Assembly: GCF_937873615.1 (NCBI RefSeq)
Contig: NZ_CALMYP010000017.1
Coordinates: 124,001-188,000 of the forward strand
From: an uncultured Paracoccus sp.
Lineage (GTDB): Bacteria > Pseudomonadota > Alphaproteobacteria > Rhodobacterales > Rhodobacteraceae
Direction of reading: 5' to 3'
DNA: 64,000 nt
Part shown: one piece after another, positions 36,258 to 45,275 of the stretch
Layout of the letters: each line of letters opens with the position of its first letter
Position numbering within the stretch: position 1 is the stretch's first letter
Program-made: the position numbers and the translations under genes
Notes under the pieces: model-generated
Databases searched by the model: none
The model's input: only the letters and a program-made list of their open reading frames with translations
Told to the model about the DNA's origin: nothing

Positions 36258-36431
36258 CACATCCACTGTGACCCTGGTTTTCTAACCAATCGCCACGCGC
36301 CTCGGGGGTCATCACAACCTATCCAAAGGCTTGACGACAATTCACCTTTCATGTCTGCGCCTGTCGCGGTTGCGGCGCGTTGTCACGGCGCGTAACAATC
36401 GCCCGAAATCTGCCCAAGAAGGAGGCCGAGC

Positions 36432-37091
36432 ATGGCCCGCGCTCTCAAATCCCAACGCAAAGGCCCGCAACAGGCCCGCCGCGCCGTCGTCTTCCTGCAT
36501 GGCTATGGTGCCGATGGGGCCGACCTTCTCGGCCTGGCCGATGTGCTGGCCCCGCACCTGCCCGATACCGCCTTCTACGCCTCCGACGCACCCGAACGCT
36601 GCGCGAACAACCCCTATGGCTATCAGTGGTTTCCGATCCCGTGGCTGGACGGCTCGACCGAGGAACAGGCCCGCGCCTCGATGGCGCTGTCGATCGAGGA
36701 TATCAACGCCTTCCTCGACAAGGTGCTGGCGGATGAGGGGCTGACGCCCGAACATCTGGCCGTGGTGGGCTTCTCTCAGGGCACGATGATGGCGCTGCAT
36801 GTGCTGCCCCGCCGCGAACGGGCCGTGGCCTGTATCGTCGGATTCTCGGGGCGGTTGCTGGAACCGGAACTGCTTGAAACGGAAGCGAAGACCAGACCGC
36901 CGGTCCTGCTTCTTCATGGCGATCAGGACCCGATGGTCCCCTTCGCCGATCTGGGCGCCGCAGCCGACGCACTGGCGAAGGCCGGGTTCGAGACCTATAC
37001 GCATGTCATGAAGGGCACCGGTCATGGCATCTCGCCAGATGGGCTTGGCGCGGCCCTGCAATTCCTGACCCAGCACCTGAAGGGCCAATAG
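36432..37091 (+). CDS. Phospholipase/carboxylesterase family serine hydrolase (YpfH-like)
   Basis: A 219-residue cytoplasmic alpha/beta hydrolase: AVVFLHGYGADGADLLGLA (oxyanion region), YGYQWFPIPWLDG, nucleophile S115 in VVGFSQGTMMAL, acid in LLHGDQDPMVPF and histidine in KGTGHGIS. This is the short carboxylesterase/acyl-protein thioesterase type. AAGGAGG lies about seven bases upstream of ATG 36432. A C/G-rich hairpin (CGTCGCC/GGCGACG) lies about 17 bases after the stop. It appears monocistronic. Confidence 0.9.
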   Translation: MARALKSQRKGPQQARRAVVFLHGYGADGADLLGLADVLAPHLPDTAFYASDAPERCANNPYGYQWFPIPWLDGSTEEQARASMALSIEDINAFLDKVLADEGLTPEHLAVVGFSQGTMMALHVLPRRERAVACIVGFSGRLLEPELLETEAKTRPPVLLLHGDQDPMVPFADLGAAADALAKAGFETYTHVMKGTGHGISPDGLGAALQFLTQHLKGQ

Positions 37092-37252
37092 CCCCGCCGC
37101 AGGATACGTCGCCAAATGAGGCGACGGGGCCGCATGAAAACTCAAGCGATTGCGCGGGCTTGCAGCAACCTCGCCGGCAAGCCTTCGCATGGCTGTCCGA
37201 CTGTCATCCGCTCGTCACGCTGCAGGGCTACAACCGGCCCATATTCTGGGGG

Positions 37253-37280
37253 TTGCCTGCCCTGACCCCCGAGATATAGT
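37253..37280 (+). promoter_or_regulatory. Candidate sigma-70 promoter for the HNH gene
   Basis: TTGCCT (37253-37258), 16 bases, TATAGT (37275-37280), about 45 bases before the HNH start codon. Good match to both hexamers. Confidence 0.5.
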
Positions 37281-37327
37281 GAAGCCAAAGCGAACCGGTT
37301 CGAAGGGCCGGAAGGACGGGGTTGCGG

Positions 37328-37927
37328 ATGCTCGACGACCACCACCACGCGGAATTCAGGACGCAGTTCGTGCGCGAACCGGCGGCGCTGAAACAGTTCC
37401 CGGCGCTCGTGCTGAACGCGGATTTCCGGCCACTCAGCTATTACCCGCTCTCGCTCTGGCCCTGGCAGGAGGCGATCAAGGCCGTCTTCCTCGACCGGGT
37501 CAGCATCATCGCCGAATATGACGAGGTGGTGCGCAGCCAGAGACAGGCTTTCCGCATCCCCTCGGTCGTGGTGCTGAAAGATTTCGTCAAACCTCAGAAG
37601 CGCGTGGCCTTCACGCGCTTCAATCTTTTTCTGCGGGACGCATTCGAGTGTCAGTATTGCGGATCGAAGGGCGATCTGACCTTCGATCATGTGGTTCCCC
37701 GGTCGCGCGGGGGAATAACCAGCTGGGAGAATGTCGTCGCGGCCTGCTCGCCCTGCAACCTGCGCAAGGCGAACCGTTCGCTTCGGCATTCCGGGCTGGT
37801 CCTGCAGCGCCCGGCGCGGCGCCCGACAGCCGAGGACATGCATGCCATGGGCCGGCGCTTTCCGCCGAACCATCTGCATGAGACCTGGATGGATTTCCTT
37901 TATTGGGATGCCGAGCTGGAAAGCTGA
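37328..37927 (+). CDS. HNH endonuclease family protein
   Basis: A 199-residue protein. Residues about 1-90 hold a conserved leader (LVLNADFRPLSYYPLSLWPW, FRIPSVVVLKDFV); the zinc-supported HNH fold follows at about 105-155 with CQYCGSKGDLTFDHVVPRSR, GGITSWENVVAACSPCNLRK. All motif residues (two CxxC pairs, DH, N, N) are present. This is a widespread chromosomal HNH family, not a homing endonuclease within an intron; its cellular target is unknown. ATG 37328 is used; TTG 37322 two codons earlier is possible after GGAAGGAC. Confidence 0.88.
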   Translation: MLDDHHHAEFRTQFVREPAALKQFPALVLNADFRPLSYYPLSLWPWQEAIKAVFLDRVSIIAEYDEVVRSQRQAFRIPSVVVLKDFVKPQKRVAFTRFNLFLRDAFECQYCGSKGDLTFDHVVPRSRGGITSWENVVAACSPCNLRKANRSLRHSGLVLQRPARRPTAEDMHAMGRRFPPNHLHETWMDFLYWDAELES

Positions 37928-37940
37928 GCTTTCCCGGCCC

Positions 37941-38108
37941 TCAATGCTGCTGGTGATCGTTCCGGCTGAAGTGAACCACCGCCGCCGCGATCAGCGCCGC
38001 GAGAGCCAGCGCCACCAGCGGCACGCCATTGGCAATGCTGACCCAGAGCGTCGCGGCCGCCGCGAGAAACACGGCAATCATCAGCAGCAGGAAATGCGGC
38101 AATGGCAT
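37941..38108 (-). CDS. 55-residue membrane protein
   Basis: A small protein with two hydrophobic helices (MPLPHFLLLMIAVFLAAAAT and VPLVALALAALIAAAVVHF) and a His/Asn/Gln tail. GGGAG lies seven bases before ATG 38108. It is convergent with the HNH gene and divergent from the radical SAM gene. No family recognised. Confidence 0.6.
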   Translation of the reverse strand: MPLPHFLLLMIAVFLAAAATLWVSIANGVPLVALALAALIAAAVVHFSRNDHQQH

Positions 38109-38219
38109 ATCTGATCTCCCTTCCCGATCAATATGGGGGCGATGCCGGGGAATGGAAAGAGACTCGCGGCAGGCTTGGTAAATTCTGGACAATGTTCGCT
38201 TTATGTTCCAGACTTCATT

Positions 38220-39299
38220 ATGCTTCCGCCGCGCGATCCCGACGAAATCCTGAAAGCCCGAGGCGCCGATACCCGCCCGGCGAATCGCTTTGACCGGCTG
38301 GCAAGCGAACGCGCGCATGACGGCTGGGACATCCCCGAGGAAGCCGCGCTTCTGCGGACCGAAGTGACGAACGAAACCCCGCGCAGCATCATCACCCGGA
38401 ACCGCTCTCCGGATGTGCCCTTCGACCGCTCGATCAACCCCTATCGCGGCTGCGAACATGGCTGCATCTATTGCTTCGCCCGGCCCAGCCATGCCTATTG
38501 GGGGCTGTCGCCGGGGCTGGATTTCGAAACGAAGCTCACCGCCAAGCCAGAGGCCGCGCGGCTGCTGGCCGAAGAAATCGCAAAGCCTTCCTATCGCGTC
38601 GCCCCGATCGCCTTCGGCACCAATACCGATCCCTATCAACCGGTCGAATCGAAGCTGCGCATCATGCCCGGCCTGTGGCAGGTGCTGCTGGACTGGAACC
38701 ACCCGGCCAGTCTGGTGACGCGCGGCCAGACCGTGCTGCGCGATCTGCCACTGCTGGCCGAGATGGCGGCGCGGCAACTGGTCCATGTCGGGGTCTCGAT
38801 CACCACGCTGGATGCCGGCCTTGCCCGGGCGATGGAGCCGCGCGCCCCTGCCCCGGCGACCCGCCTGCGCATGATCCGTGACCTCGCCGATGCCGGGATT
38901 CAGGTCCGGGTCATGGTCGCCCCGGTGATCCCGGTCCTGACCGAACCCGAGATCGAGCGCATCCTGAGCGCCGCGCGCGAGGCCGGCGCCACCCATGCCA
39001 GCATGATCCCCTTGCGCCTGCCGCTGGAGGTCGCACCGCTGTTTCGCGACTGGCTGGCGCGACACCGCCCGGATGCCGCCACCCATGTCATGAACCGCGT
39101 CCGGGCCATGCGCGGCGGGCGCGACAACGACCCGCGCTTCGGTGCCCGGATGCGCGGCGAAGGGATCGAGGCCGAGCTGATGCTGAACCGCTTCCGGCTG
39201 GCGCTAAAACGCCTGAACTATGCCAGAACCATCCCGCCGCTCGATTGCACGCGCTTCGGCCCGCCGCCGCGTGCTGGCGATCAGCTGTCGCTGTTCTGA
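38220..39299 (+). CDS. PA0069-family radical SAM protein
   Basis: A 359-residue protein with the radical SAM cluster CEHGCIYC at residues 78-85 (C78, C82, C85), preceded by RSINPYRG and followed by FARPSHAYWGLSPGLDFETK, the hallmark of the PA0069/SplB-like group. Other blocks: GTNTDPYQPVE, WNHPASLVTRGQTVLRD and VSITTLDAGLARAMEPRAPA. The domain is related to spore photoproduct lyase, but this group has no settled substrate. ATG 38220 is chosen because the sequence upstream has several stops or AT-rich DNA in other frames. It is convergent with the Lrp genes. Confidence 0.92.
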   Translation: MLPPRDPDEILKARGADTRPANRFDRLASERAHDGWDIPEEAALLRTEVTNETPRSIITRNRSPDVPFDRSINPYRGCEHGCIYCFARPSHAYWGLSPGLDFETKLTAKPEAARLLAEEIAKPSYRVAPIAFGTNTDPYQPVESKLRIMPGLWQVLLDWNHPASLVTRGQTVLRDLPLLAEMAARQLVHVGVSITTLDAGLARAMEPRAPAPATRLRMIRDLADAGIQVRVMVAPVIPVLTEPEIERILSAAREAGATHASMIPLRLPLEVAPLFRDWLARHRPDAATHVMNRVRAMRGGRDNDPRFGARMRGEGIEAELMLNRFRLALKRLNYARTIPPLDCTRFGPPPRAGDQLSLF

Positions 39300-39751
39300 C
39301 CGAGCGGGCCCGGGCGGCGTTCCTCGGAGAGCATCACGTTCGCCTCGACCTGGCCGAGGCCGGGCAGCGTCATGATCCGCCGCCGCAGGATGCGTTCGAA
39401 ATCGGCGATGTCGCGGGCGACGATGCGCAGCCGGTAATCGAACTGGCCCAGAACGTGCTGAACCAGTTGCACCTCGGGGATGGCGGTCACGGCGCGCTCG
39501 AACTCCTCCAGGCTGGTGCGGCCCTTGGTGGCGAGGCGGATGCCCAGAAACACGGTGACCCCGAAGCCGAGGGCGGCATTGTCCAGCTCGACCCGGCTGC
39601 CGGCAAGAATGCCCTCCTCGTGCAAGCGCCGGATCCGCCGCCAGGTCGCGGGCTGGGTCATGTTCAGCGCCCGGCCCACTTCCGCCGCCCCCATGGTTGC
39701 GTCCCGCGACAGCAGCCGCAGGATCGCCAGATCGGTCGCGTCCGGGGTCAC
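39281..39751 (-). CDS. Lrp/AsnC family regulator, second of a tandem pair
   Basis: A 156-residue regulator read from GTG 39751, overlapping the stop of the upstream Lrp gene by four bases (GTGA). The winged-helix DNA-binding domain is residues 1-60 (ATDLAILRLLSRDATMGAAE, LNMTQPATWRRIRRL) and the RAM ligand domain about 65-150 (HVLGQFDYRLRIVARDIADF). It runs into the end of the radical SAM gene by 19 bases. It probably forms mixed or separate octamers with its neighbour and controls amino acid genes such as ilvC across the intergenic region. Confidence 0.9.
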   Translation of the reverse strand: MTPDATDLAILRLLSRDATMGAAEVGRALNMTQPATWRRIRRLHEEGILAGSRVELDNAALGFGVTVFLGIRLATKGRTSLEEFERAVTAIPEVQLVQHVLGQFDYRLRIVARDIADFERILRRRIMTLPGLGQVEANVMLSEERRPGPLGQNSDS

Positions 39752-40203
39752 AGCGGCAACTCGGCTGTGTTCTTGATGGTCGAGACCAGCATCAGCGCAT
39801 CGCTGGTTTCGACATTCGGCAGGGTCAGGATGCGGGTGCGATAGACCTCCTGCCAATGCGCCATGTCCCGGGCGATGACCGACAGGCGGAAATCGACGCT
39901 GCCCAGGAATGTCTGGATCTCGATCACCTCGGGCACCTCGCGCGCGGCGGCGGTGAATTCGTCGAAGGCGCGCGGGTTGGTCTTGTCGAGGGTGAAGCGC
40001 AGGCTGACCTCGACCTCATAGCCCAGCCTGCGCCAGTCGATCCGCGCCTGCTGGCCCCTGATGGTGCCGTCGCTGCGCATCTTTTCCAGCCGCCGCCAGA
40101 GCGTGGCCGAGGTGACGCCGGCGCGTTCCGCCAGCCCGGCGGCGGGCAGGTCGGGATCGGCCAGCATCTGGCGCAGGATGCGGCGGTCGGTGGCGTCAGG
40201 CAT
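39748..40203 (-). CDS. Lrp/AsnC family regulator, first of a tandem pair
   Basis: A 151-residue Lrp-type protein: HTH domain in residues 1-60 (ATDRRILRQMLADPDLPAAG, GVTSATLWRRLEKMR) and RAM domain with FLGSVDFRLSVIARDMAHWQ. It is transcribed away from ilvC and shares a 131-base control region with it; a promoter candidate sits directly before it. It is clearly related to the next gene but diverged from it, so the pair is an old duplication. Confidence 0.92.
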   Translation of the reverse strand: MPDATDRRILRQMLADPDLPAAGLAERAGVTSATLWRRLEKMRSDGTIRGQQARIDWRRLGYEVEVSLRFTLDKTNPRAFDEFTAAAREVPEVIEIQTFLGSVDFRLSVIARDMAHWQEVYRTRILTLPNVETSDALMLVSTIKNTAELPL

Positions 40204-40208
40204 GATAG

Positions 40209-41357
<1,149 letters not shown>

Positions 41358-41380
41358 TTTTCGCGACATGCCAAAACGAA

Positions 41381-41408
41381 AAAGGCCCGGAGGAAGCTCC
41401 GGGCCTTT
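41381..41408 (+). terminator. Rho-independent terminator of ilvC
   Basis: AAAGGCCCGGA, loop GGAAGC, TCCGGGCCTTT: an eleven-base stem 24 bases after the stop codon. Confidence 0.85.
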
Positions 41409-41525
41409 GACGTCAGACGGTCTCGTTGGCCTTCTTTTCATCCGTTCCCTGCAAGACATCTCGTCAAGCAAGGCCGCAGCGGTTAGGAGGCCGCAACTTG
41501 GTGACGATAACAGCGAGGTGGCGTC

Positions 41526-42086
41526 ATGCAGAATCTGAAACAGGCACTGTCCTTTCTGGATCCGAACACCTGGGCGGGTGCGCTTACCATAGCGGCGATT
41601 CTTGTCATCATCGGTCTGGCGATGACCTGGTTGGTGAAACGAGGTACGGTTGAAGTGCTGCGGCACGAGCACCAGTTGCAGATAGACGAGATTTCGCTGA
41701 ATTTTCTTGGCCATCTGGTCAGCCTCGCCGTCTGGATGCTGATGGCCACGCTTTATGCCCATCTGATCCCGGCGCTCGACCGCCTGGCAAGTGCCATGCT
41801 TGCCGGGGTGGGTCTGGCCTCTGTGGTGATCGGTTTTGCCGCGCAGAAGACGCTGGGGAACCTGGTCGCCGGGATCAGCCTGGTGCTTTACCGACCGTTC
41901 AAGCAGGGGGACCGGCTTCAGATTGCGACGCCAACCGCGAGCTTCTGCGATACCGGCACCGTCGAAGCGATCTCTCTCGGTTATACCACCCTGCGCACCG
42001 ATGACGGCAGGGCCATCGTCGTTGCCAATGGCACAATGGCAGATCAGACCATGATCAAGCTTACCCGGACAACGCAGGACAAGTGA
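41526..42086 (+). CDS. Short MscS-type mechanosensitive channel
   Basis: A 186-residue membrane protein with helices at about 15-37, 58-82 and 88-118. The third is the pore helix: AGVGLASVVIGFAAQKTLGN followed by LVAGISLVLYRPFKQGD, matching MscS. The beta domain (GTVEAISLGYTTLRTDDGRA, IVVANGTM) follows and the protein ends shortly after, so the C-terminal alpha/beta cage of MscS (E. coli protein 286 residues) is absent. There is no frameshift in the DNA; the stop is clean. It is probably a small-conductance osmotic channel. Convergent with the thiamine operon. Confidence 0.85.
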   Translation: MQNLKQALSFLDPNTWAGALTIAAILVIIGLAMTWLVKRGTVEVLRHEHQLQIDEISLNFLGHLVSLAVWMLMATLYAHLIPALDRLASAMLAGVGLASVVIGFAAQKTLGNLVAGISLVLYRPFKQGDRLQIATPTASFCDTGTVEAISLGYTTLRTDDGRAIVVANGTMADQTMIKLTRTTQDK

Positions 42087-42095
42087 GACGAGGCC

Positions 42096-42120
42096 CCCCG
42101 GGTCCTGTCGGTGCCCGGGG
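42096..42120. terminator. Hairpin between the MscS-like gene and tenA
   Basis: CCCCGGG, eleven-base loop, CCCGGGG between two convergent genes. No U tract, so termination is only possible. Confidence 0.35.
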
Positions 42121-42154
42121 TCATGCCGCATGGATTTTCATTGCCGCAGATGCC

Positions 42155-42874
42155 TCACAACTCGGCGACGGAGCGGTGATAGGAGTGACCGTTCCGAGCC
42201 GCCTCCGCCACAGGCTTTGGCCAGTTGCGGCGGTGATAAGCGCTGTCCCAGAAATGCCATTCATGCCAGCAGCTACGCGCGAAGACCTTCTGCATCCGCG
42301 CCCGCGTCGCCGCATCTGCCGCCGCCGCCACCCGGTCGGTCAGCGCCAGCATCTTCGCCACGCCGGCGCTGAAGTCTTCGCCCGAATAGGTGGCGATCCA
42401 TTCGGCGTAAGGGTTGCCCGGCGCGGCCATGGCGGCGATCTCGTGGCCGACATCGTGATAGATCCAGAAGCAGGGCAGAAGGGCGGCAAGCGCCTCGGGG
42501 AAGTCGCCAAGGGCGCAGGCGCGGATCAACGAGGCGATATAGTGATCGCAGGCCTGCGAGACGCCGGTGGCGCGGAACTGCGCCTCTGACACGCCGTAAA
42601 GCGCCATGTAATGCCCGTGCAGCAGGCGCTCGACCGCCGCCGCCGTGCCGGCGGAACCGGCCAGTTGCGCGATCGTGGCCGGATCGGGCGCCTTCGCCGC
42701 CGCCAGCGACAGCGCCCGGGCAAAGCCCTCCAGGTAATGCGCGTCCTGCACGATATAGCCGCGAAACACCTCGGCCGGCAGCGTGCCCTCGGCCAGTTCG
42801 CGGTTGAAGGGCATGTCGTGGATCTGGCGGCGCAAATCGGCCGTCTGCAGGGCGAGGTCCTGGGTGAAGCTCAT
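42155..42874 (-). CDS. tenA: Thiaminase II / aminopyrimidine aminohydrolase TenA
   Basis: A 239-residue helical enzyme that hydrolyses aminopyrimidine breakdown products of thiamine to HMP for salvage. The nucleophile C135 is in ALLPCFWIYHDVG and the catalytic E205 in CWHEWHFWDSAY, at the same numbers as in Bacillus TenA. Other blocks: FNRELAEGTLPAEVFRGYIV, QDAHYLEGFARAL and NPYAEWIATYSGEDF. Last gene of the thi operon; its start overlaps the thiD stop (ATGA at 42871-42874). Confidence 0.94.
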   Translation of the reverse strand: MSFTQDLALQTADLRRQIHDMPFNRELAEGTLPAEVFRGYIVQDAHYLEGFARALSLAAAKAPDPATIAQLAGSAGTAAAVERLLHGHYMALYGVSEAQFRATGVSQACDHYIASLIRACALGDFPEALAALLPCFWIYHDVGHEIAAMAAPGNPYAEWIATYSGEDFSAGVAKMLALTDRVAAAADAATRARMQKVFARSCWHEWHFWDSAYHRRNWPKPVAEAARNGHSYHRSVAEL

Positions 42875-43677
42875 GACGGGTCTCCGTGAAAAGCGTGGAA
42901 ATGATGCACCGGGCCGTGGCCCCGCCCGACCGAAAGCCGGTCGGCGGCGGCAATCGCGGCGGTGATATAGGCCTTGGCATCTTCCGCCGCGCGCGGCAGC
43001 GGCAGGCCGCGCCCCAAGAGCGTGGCCAGCGTCGAGGACAGCGTGCAGCCGGTGCCATGGGTATTGGCGGTCTCGACCCGAGGCGCGCGCAGCCAAAGCT
43101 CCGCCTCGCCCGCGATCAGAAGGTCCGGACTGGTGGCGCCCGCCAGATGCCCGCCCTTCAGCATGACCGCCCCCGGCCCGAGCGACAGGATCGCCCGTGC
43201 CTGGCGCCGCATCTCGTCGCAATTGCCGGCCTCGGGCTGGCCCAGCAGGTCGGCGGCTTCGGGCAGGTTTGGCGTGACCAGAGTAACGCGGGGCAACAGC
43301 ACCTCGCGCAGGGCCGCGACCGCCTCGGTCGCCAGCAGCCGGTCGCCGCCTTTTGCAACCATGACCGGATCGAGCACGATGGGACAATCCAGCCCCGCCA
43401 GCCCCTCGGCCACGCAGCGGACGATCCCGGCCGTGCCGAGCATCCCGATCTTGACCGCATGGATGGTAATGTCGTCGCGAATGGCGGCGATCTGATCGGC
43501 GATCATCGGCAGAGGGGCAAGATGAACGCTGCGGACACCTTGCGTATTCTGCGCGGTCAGCGCGGTGATCACGCTCATCGCGTAACCGCCATTGGCCGAA
43601 ATCGCCTTGATATCGGCCTGAATGCCGGCCCCGCCCGAGCAGTCCGAGCCGGCGATGCTGAGGATATTCGGGATCAT
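42871..43677 (-). CDS. thiD: Hydroxymethylpyrimidine/phosphomethylpyrimidine kinase
   Basis: A 268-residue ribokinase-fold enzyme that phosphorylates HMP twice to HMP-PP. Blocks: ILSIAGSDCSGGAGIQADIK at the N-terminus (HMP binding), GGYAMSVITALTAQNT, VLDPVMVAKGGDRLL and NTHGTGCTLSSTLA, the anion hole and catalytic aspartate-type region. ATG 43677 overlaps the thiE stop by four bases and matches the family start; an ATG 12 bases further upstream is possible. It joins the HMP-PP and THZ-P branches feeding ThiE. Confidence 0.96.
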   Translation of the reverse strand: MIPNILSIAGSDCSGGAGIQADIKAISANGGYAMSVITALTAQNTQGVRSVHLAPLPMIADQIAAIRDDITIHAVKIGMLGTAGIVRCVAEGLAGLDCPIVLDPVMVAKGGDRLLATEAVAALREVLLPRVTLVTPNLPEAADLLGQPEAGNCDEMRRQARAILSLGPGAVMLKGGHLAGATSPDLLIAGEAELWLRAPRVETANTHGTGCTLSSTLATLLGRGLPLPRAAEDAKAYITAAIAAADRLSVGRGHGPVHHFHAFHGDPS

Positions 43678-44285
43678 GCGCGCGCCCATTCCTGCGCCAG
43701 TGCCCGCGCCGCCGCCTGCATGTCCGGGGCCCGGGAAATGGCCGAGACCACGGCAACGCCCGCCGCGCCCGCCGCCTTCAGACCCGCCAGATCGCCCGGT
43801 CCGACCCCGCCGATGGCAAGGCAGGGCAGACGGGTGGCGCCGGCAATCGCGGCAAGCCCCGCCATGCCGATGGGCGGCGCGTGATCGGGTTTCGAGGCCG
43901 TCGCCCGGATCGGCCCGACGCCGAGGTAATCGACCCCCGCCGGAACGGCAGACAATTGCCCGGCATTCTCGACCGAGAGGCCGAGGATCATCTCGGGCCC
44001 GATCCGCTGCCGGATCGCGACCGGATCGCCGTCGCCCTGCCCGATATGCAGGCCCGCCGCACCGAGGGAGACCGCAACATCGACCCGGTCGTTGATGACC
44101 AGCCCCACGCCCTCGGCGGCCAGAAGGTCGATCAGCAGCAGGCCGAGCATCGCGAATTCGTCATCCGGCATGGTCTTGTGACGTAGTTGCACCCAACCCG
44201 CACCGCCCCGCGCGGCGGCAAGCGACTGCTCGACGATGCCATGCGGTGCCTGGGCATCGGTGATGAAGCAAAGCGGCGGGATCAT
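43674..44285 (-). CDS. thiE: Thiamine-phosphate synthase
   Basis: A 203-residue TIM-barrel enzyme that joins HMP-PP and thiazole phosphate to thiamine phosphate. Blocks: WVQLRHKTMPDDEF (substrate-binding lysine), VINDRVDVAVSLGAAGLHIG, LGLSVENAGQL, DYLGVGPIRATASKPDH and CLAIGGVGPGD. The start at 44285 overlaps the thiM stop (ATGA); any longer reading would run inside thiM. Typical length. Confidence 0.96.
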   Translation of the reverse strand: MIPPLCFITDAQAPHGIVEQSLAAARGGAGWVQLRHKTMPDDEFAMLGLLLIDLLAAEGVGLVINDRVDVAVSLGAAGLHIGQGDGDPVAIRQRIGPEMILGLSVENAGQLSAVPAGVDYLGVGPIRATASKPDHAPPIGMAGLAAIAGATRLPCLAIGGVGPGDLAGLKAAGAAGVAVVSAISRAPDMQAAARALAQEWARA

Positions 44286-45070
44286 GCCGGGGTGATCCTT
44301 GCGCCCCGGTCGAGTTCCTCGGGGGTCAGGCTGTAAAGCGCATCTATCAGCGCGACCTGGAACGAGGCCGGCCCGCTTGAATTGCGTCCCGCGATCTCGC
44401 CAGCCAGTCCGAAATAGCTTATCGTGGCAACCGTTGCCCCGAAGGCCGGCTGACTGGCAACGAAAGCGCCAACGAGTCCGGTCAATGAGCAACCGAGCGC
44501 GGTGATGCGCGGCATCATGTCATGCCCATTGGAAATGCGCACCGCGCGCGTGCCATCGGTCACGAAATCGACCGCCCCGGTCACCGCCACCACCATCCCG
44601 TGATTGAGCGCGAGCCGGCTGGCCGCAGCTTCGGCCGAGGCGACCTCATCGACGGAATCGGCGCCCTTGCCGGCCACCGCCCGCCCGGAGAGCGCCAGGA
44701 TTTCAGACGCATTGCCGCGAACAACGCTCGGGCGCTGCGCCAGAAGCTGCGCGCCGATCTCGCGCCGGTAAGACGTGGCCCCGACCGCAACCGGGTCCAG
44801 CACCCAGGGCCGTCCGGCCGCACGCGCGGCAGCGGCGGTCTTCAGCATGGCGCGCGCCCAAGGTGCCGAAAAGGTGCCGATATTGATCGTCAGCGCCGAG
44901 GCAATGGCGGCGAATTCCGGCGCCTCCTCCTCGGCATGAACCATCGCCGGCGAGGCCCCTGCCGCCAGCATCACATTGGCCATCACGTTCATGGCGACGT
45001 AATTGGTCATGTTCTGCACCAGCGGTGCTGCGGCCCGCATCTGGGCCAGGTGCTGTCCGGGGTCGATCAT
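44282..45070 (-). CDS. thiM: Hydroxyethylthiazole kinase
   Basis: A 262-residue ribokinase-like enzyme that phosphorylates the thiazole alcohol for salvage. Blocks: PLVQNMTNYVAMNVMANVML, GASPAMVHAEEEAPEF, LTINIGTFS, WVLDPVAVGATSYR, VRGNASEILAL and ITALGCSLTGLVGAFVA (active-site cysteine/GC region). ATG 45070 is chosen over ATG 45076 because AAGGAG lies at proper distance only from the former. First gene of the salvage operon thiM-thiE-thiD-tenA, under a TPP riboswitch. Confidence 0.96.
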   Translation of the reverse strand: MIDPGQHLAQMRAAAPLVQNMTNYVAMNVMANVMLAAGASPAMVHAEEEAPEFAAIASALTINIGTFSAPWARAMLKTAAAARAAGRPWVLDPVAVGATSYRREIGAQLLAQRPSVVRGNASEILALSGRAVAGKGADSVDEVASAEAAASRLALNHGMVVAVTGAVDFVTDGTRAVRISNGHDMMPRITALGCSLTGLVGAFVASQPAFGATVATISYFGLAGEIAGRNSSGPASFQVALIDALYSLTPEELDRGARITPA

Positions 45071-45073
45071 CGG

Positions 45074-45110
45074 CATTCTCCTTTTGATTGCGGCGTACAG
45101 GAAAGGAGAA
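45074..45110 (-). promoter_or_regulatory. Expression platform sequestering the thiM ribosome-binding site
   Basis: On the minus strand TTCTCCTTT (45110-45102) is perfectly complementary to AAAGGAGAA (45083-45075), which is the thiM Shine-Dalgarno. The hairpin would hide the ribosome site. A second stem, GGAAACGG/CCGTTTCC (45148-45141 with 45121-45114), lies between aptamer and anti-SD and could be the switching partner. There is no U tract, which favours translational control. Confidence 0.65.
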
Positions 45111-45149
45111 CAGGGAAACGGCAAAGGCATTGCGCCACGACCGTTTCCT

Positions 45150-45222
45150 GCGCCTCCCTCCGCCGGCATTGTCCGGTTCAGGTTCAAAGGGTGCTTCTCA
45201 GCCCGGTTACAACCCCGAGCGC
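45150..45222 (-). ncRNA. TPP (THI-box) riboswitch upstream of thiM
   Basis: Read on the minus strand, the segment contains CGGGGTTGTAACCGGGCTGA then GAAGCACCCTTTGAACCTGA, then ACCGGACAATGCCGGCGGAG and GGAGG: the conserved GGGG/CTGAGA, ACCC-TTTGAACCTGA and CCGG-CAATGCCGGCG-AGGGA blocks of the thiamine pyrophosphate aptamer in the right order. It controls thiM-thiE-thiD-tenA. A GC hairpin (GCCCCCG/CGGGGGC, 45221-45240) lies on its 5' side and may extend the aptamer stem or be a separate element. Confidence 0.93.
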
Positions 45223-45275
45223 CCCCGTCGCGTCGGGGGCCTAGGTGACACGCCAAGGCTGAAAGGTCAACGCAT

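Noticed and set aside
37328-37927. Homing endonuclease or mobile-intron HNH
   Set aside because: It has its own promoter and a conserved N-terminal domain, and no split gene or intron lies nearby.
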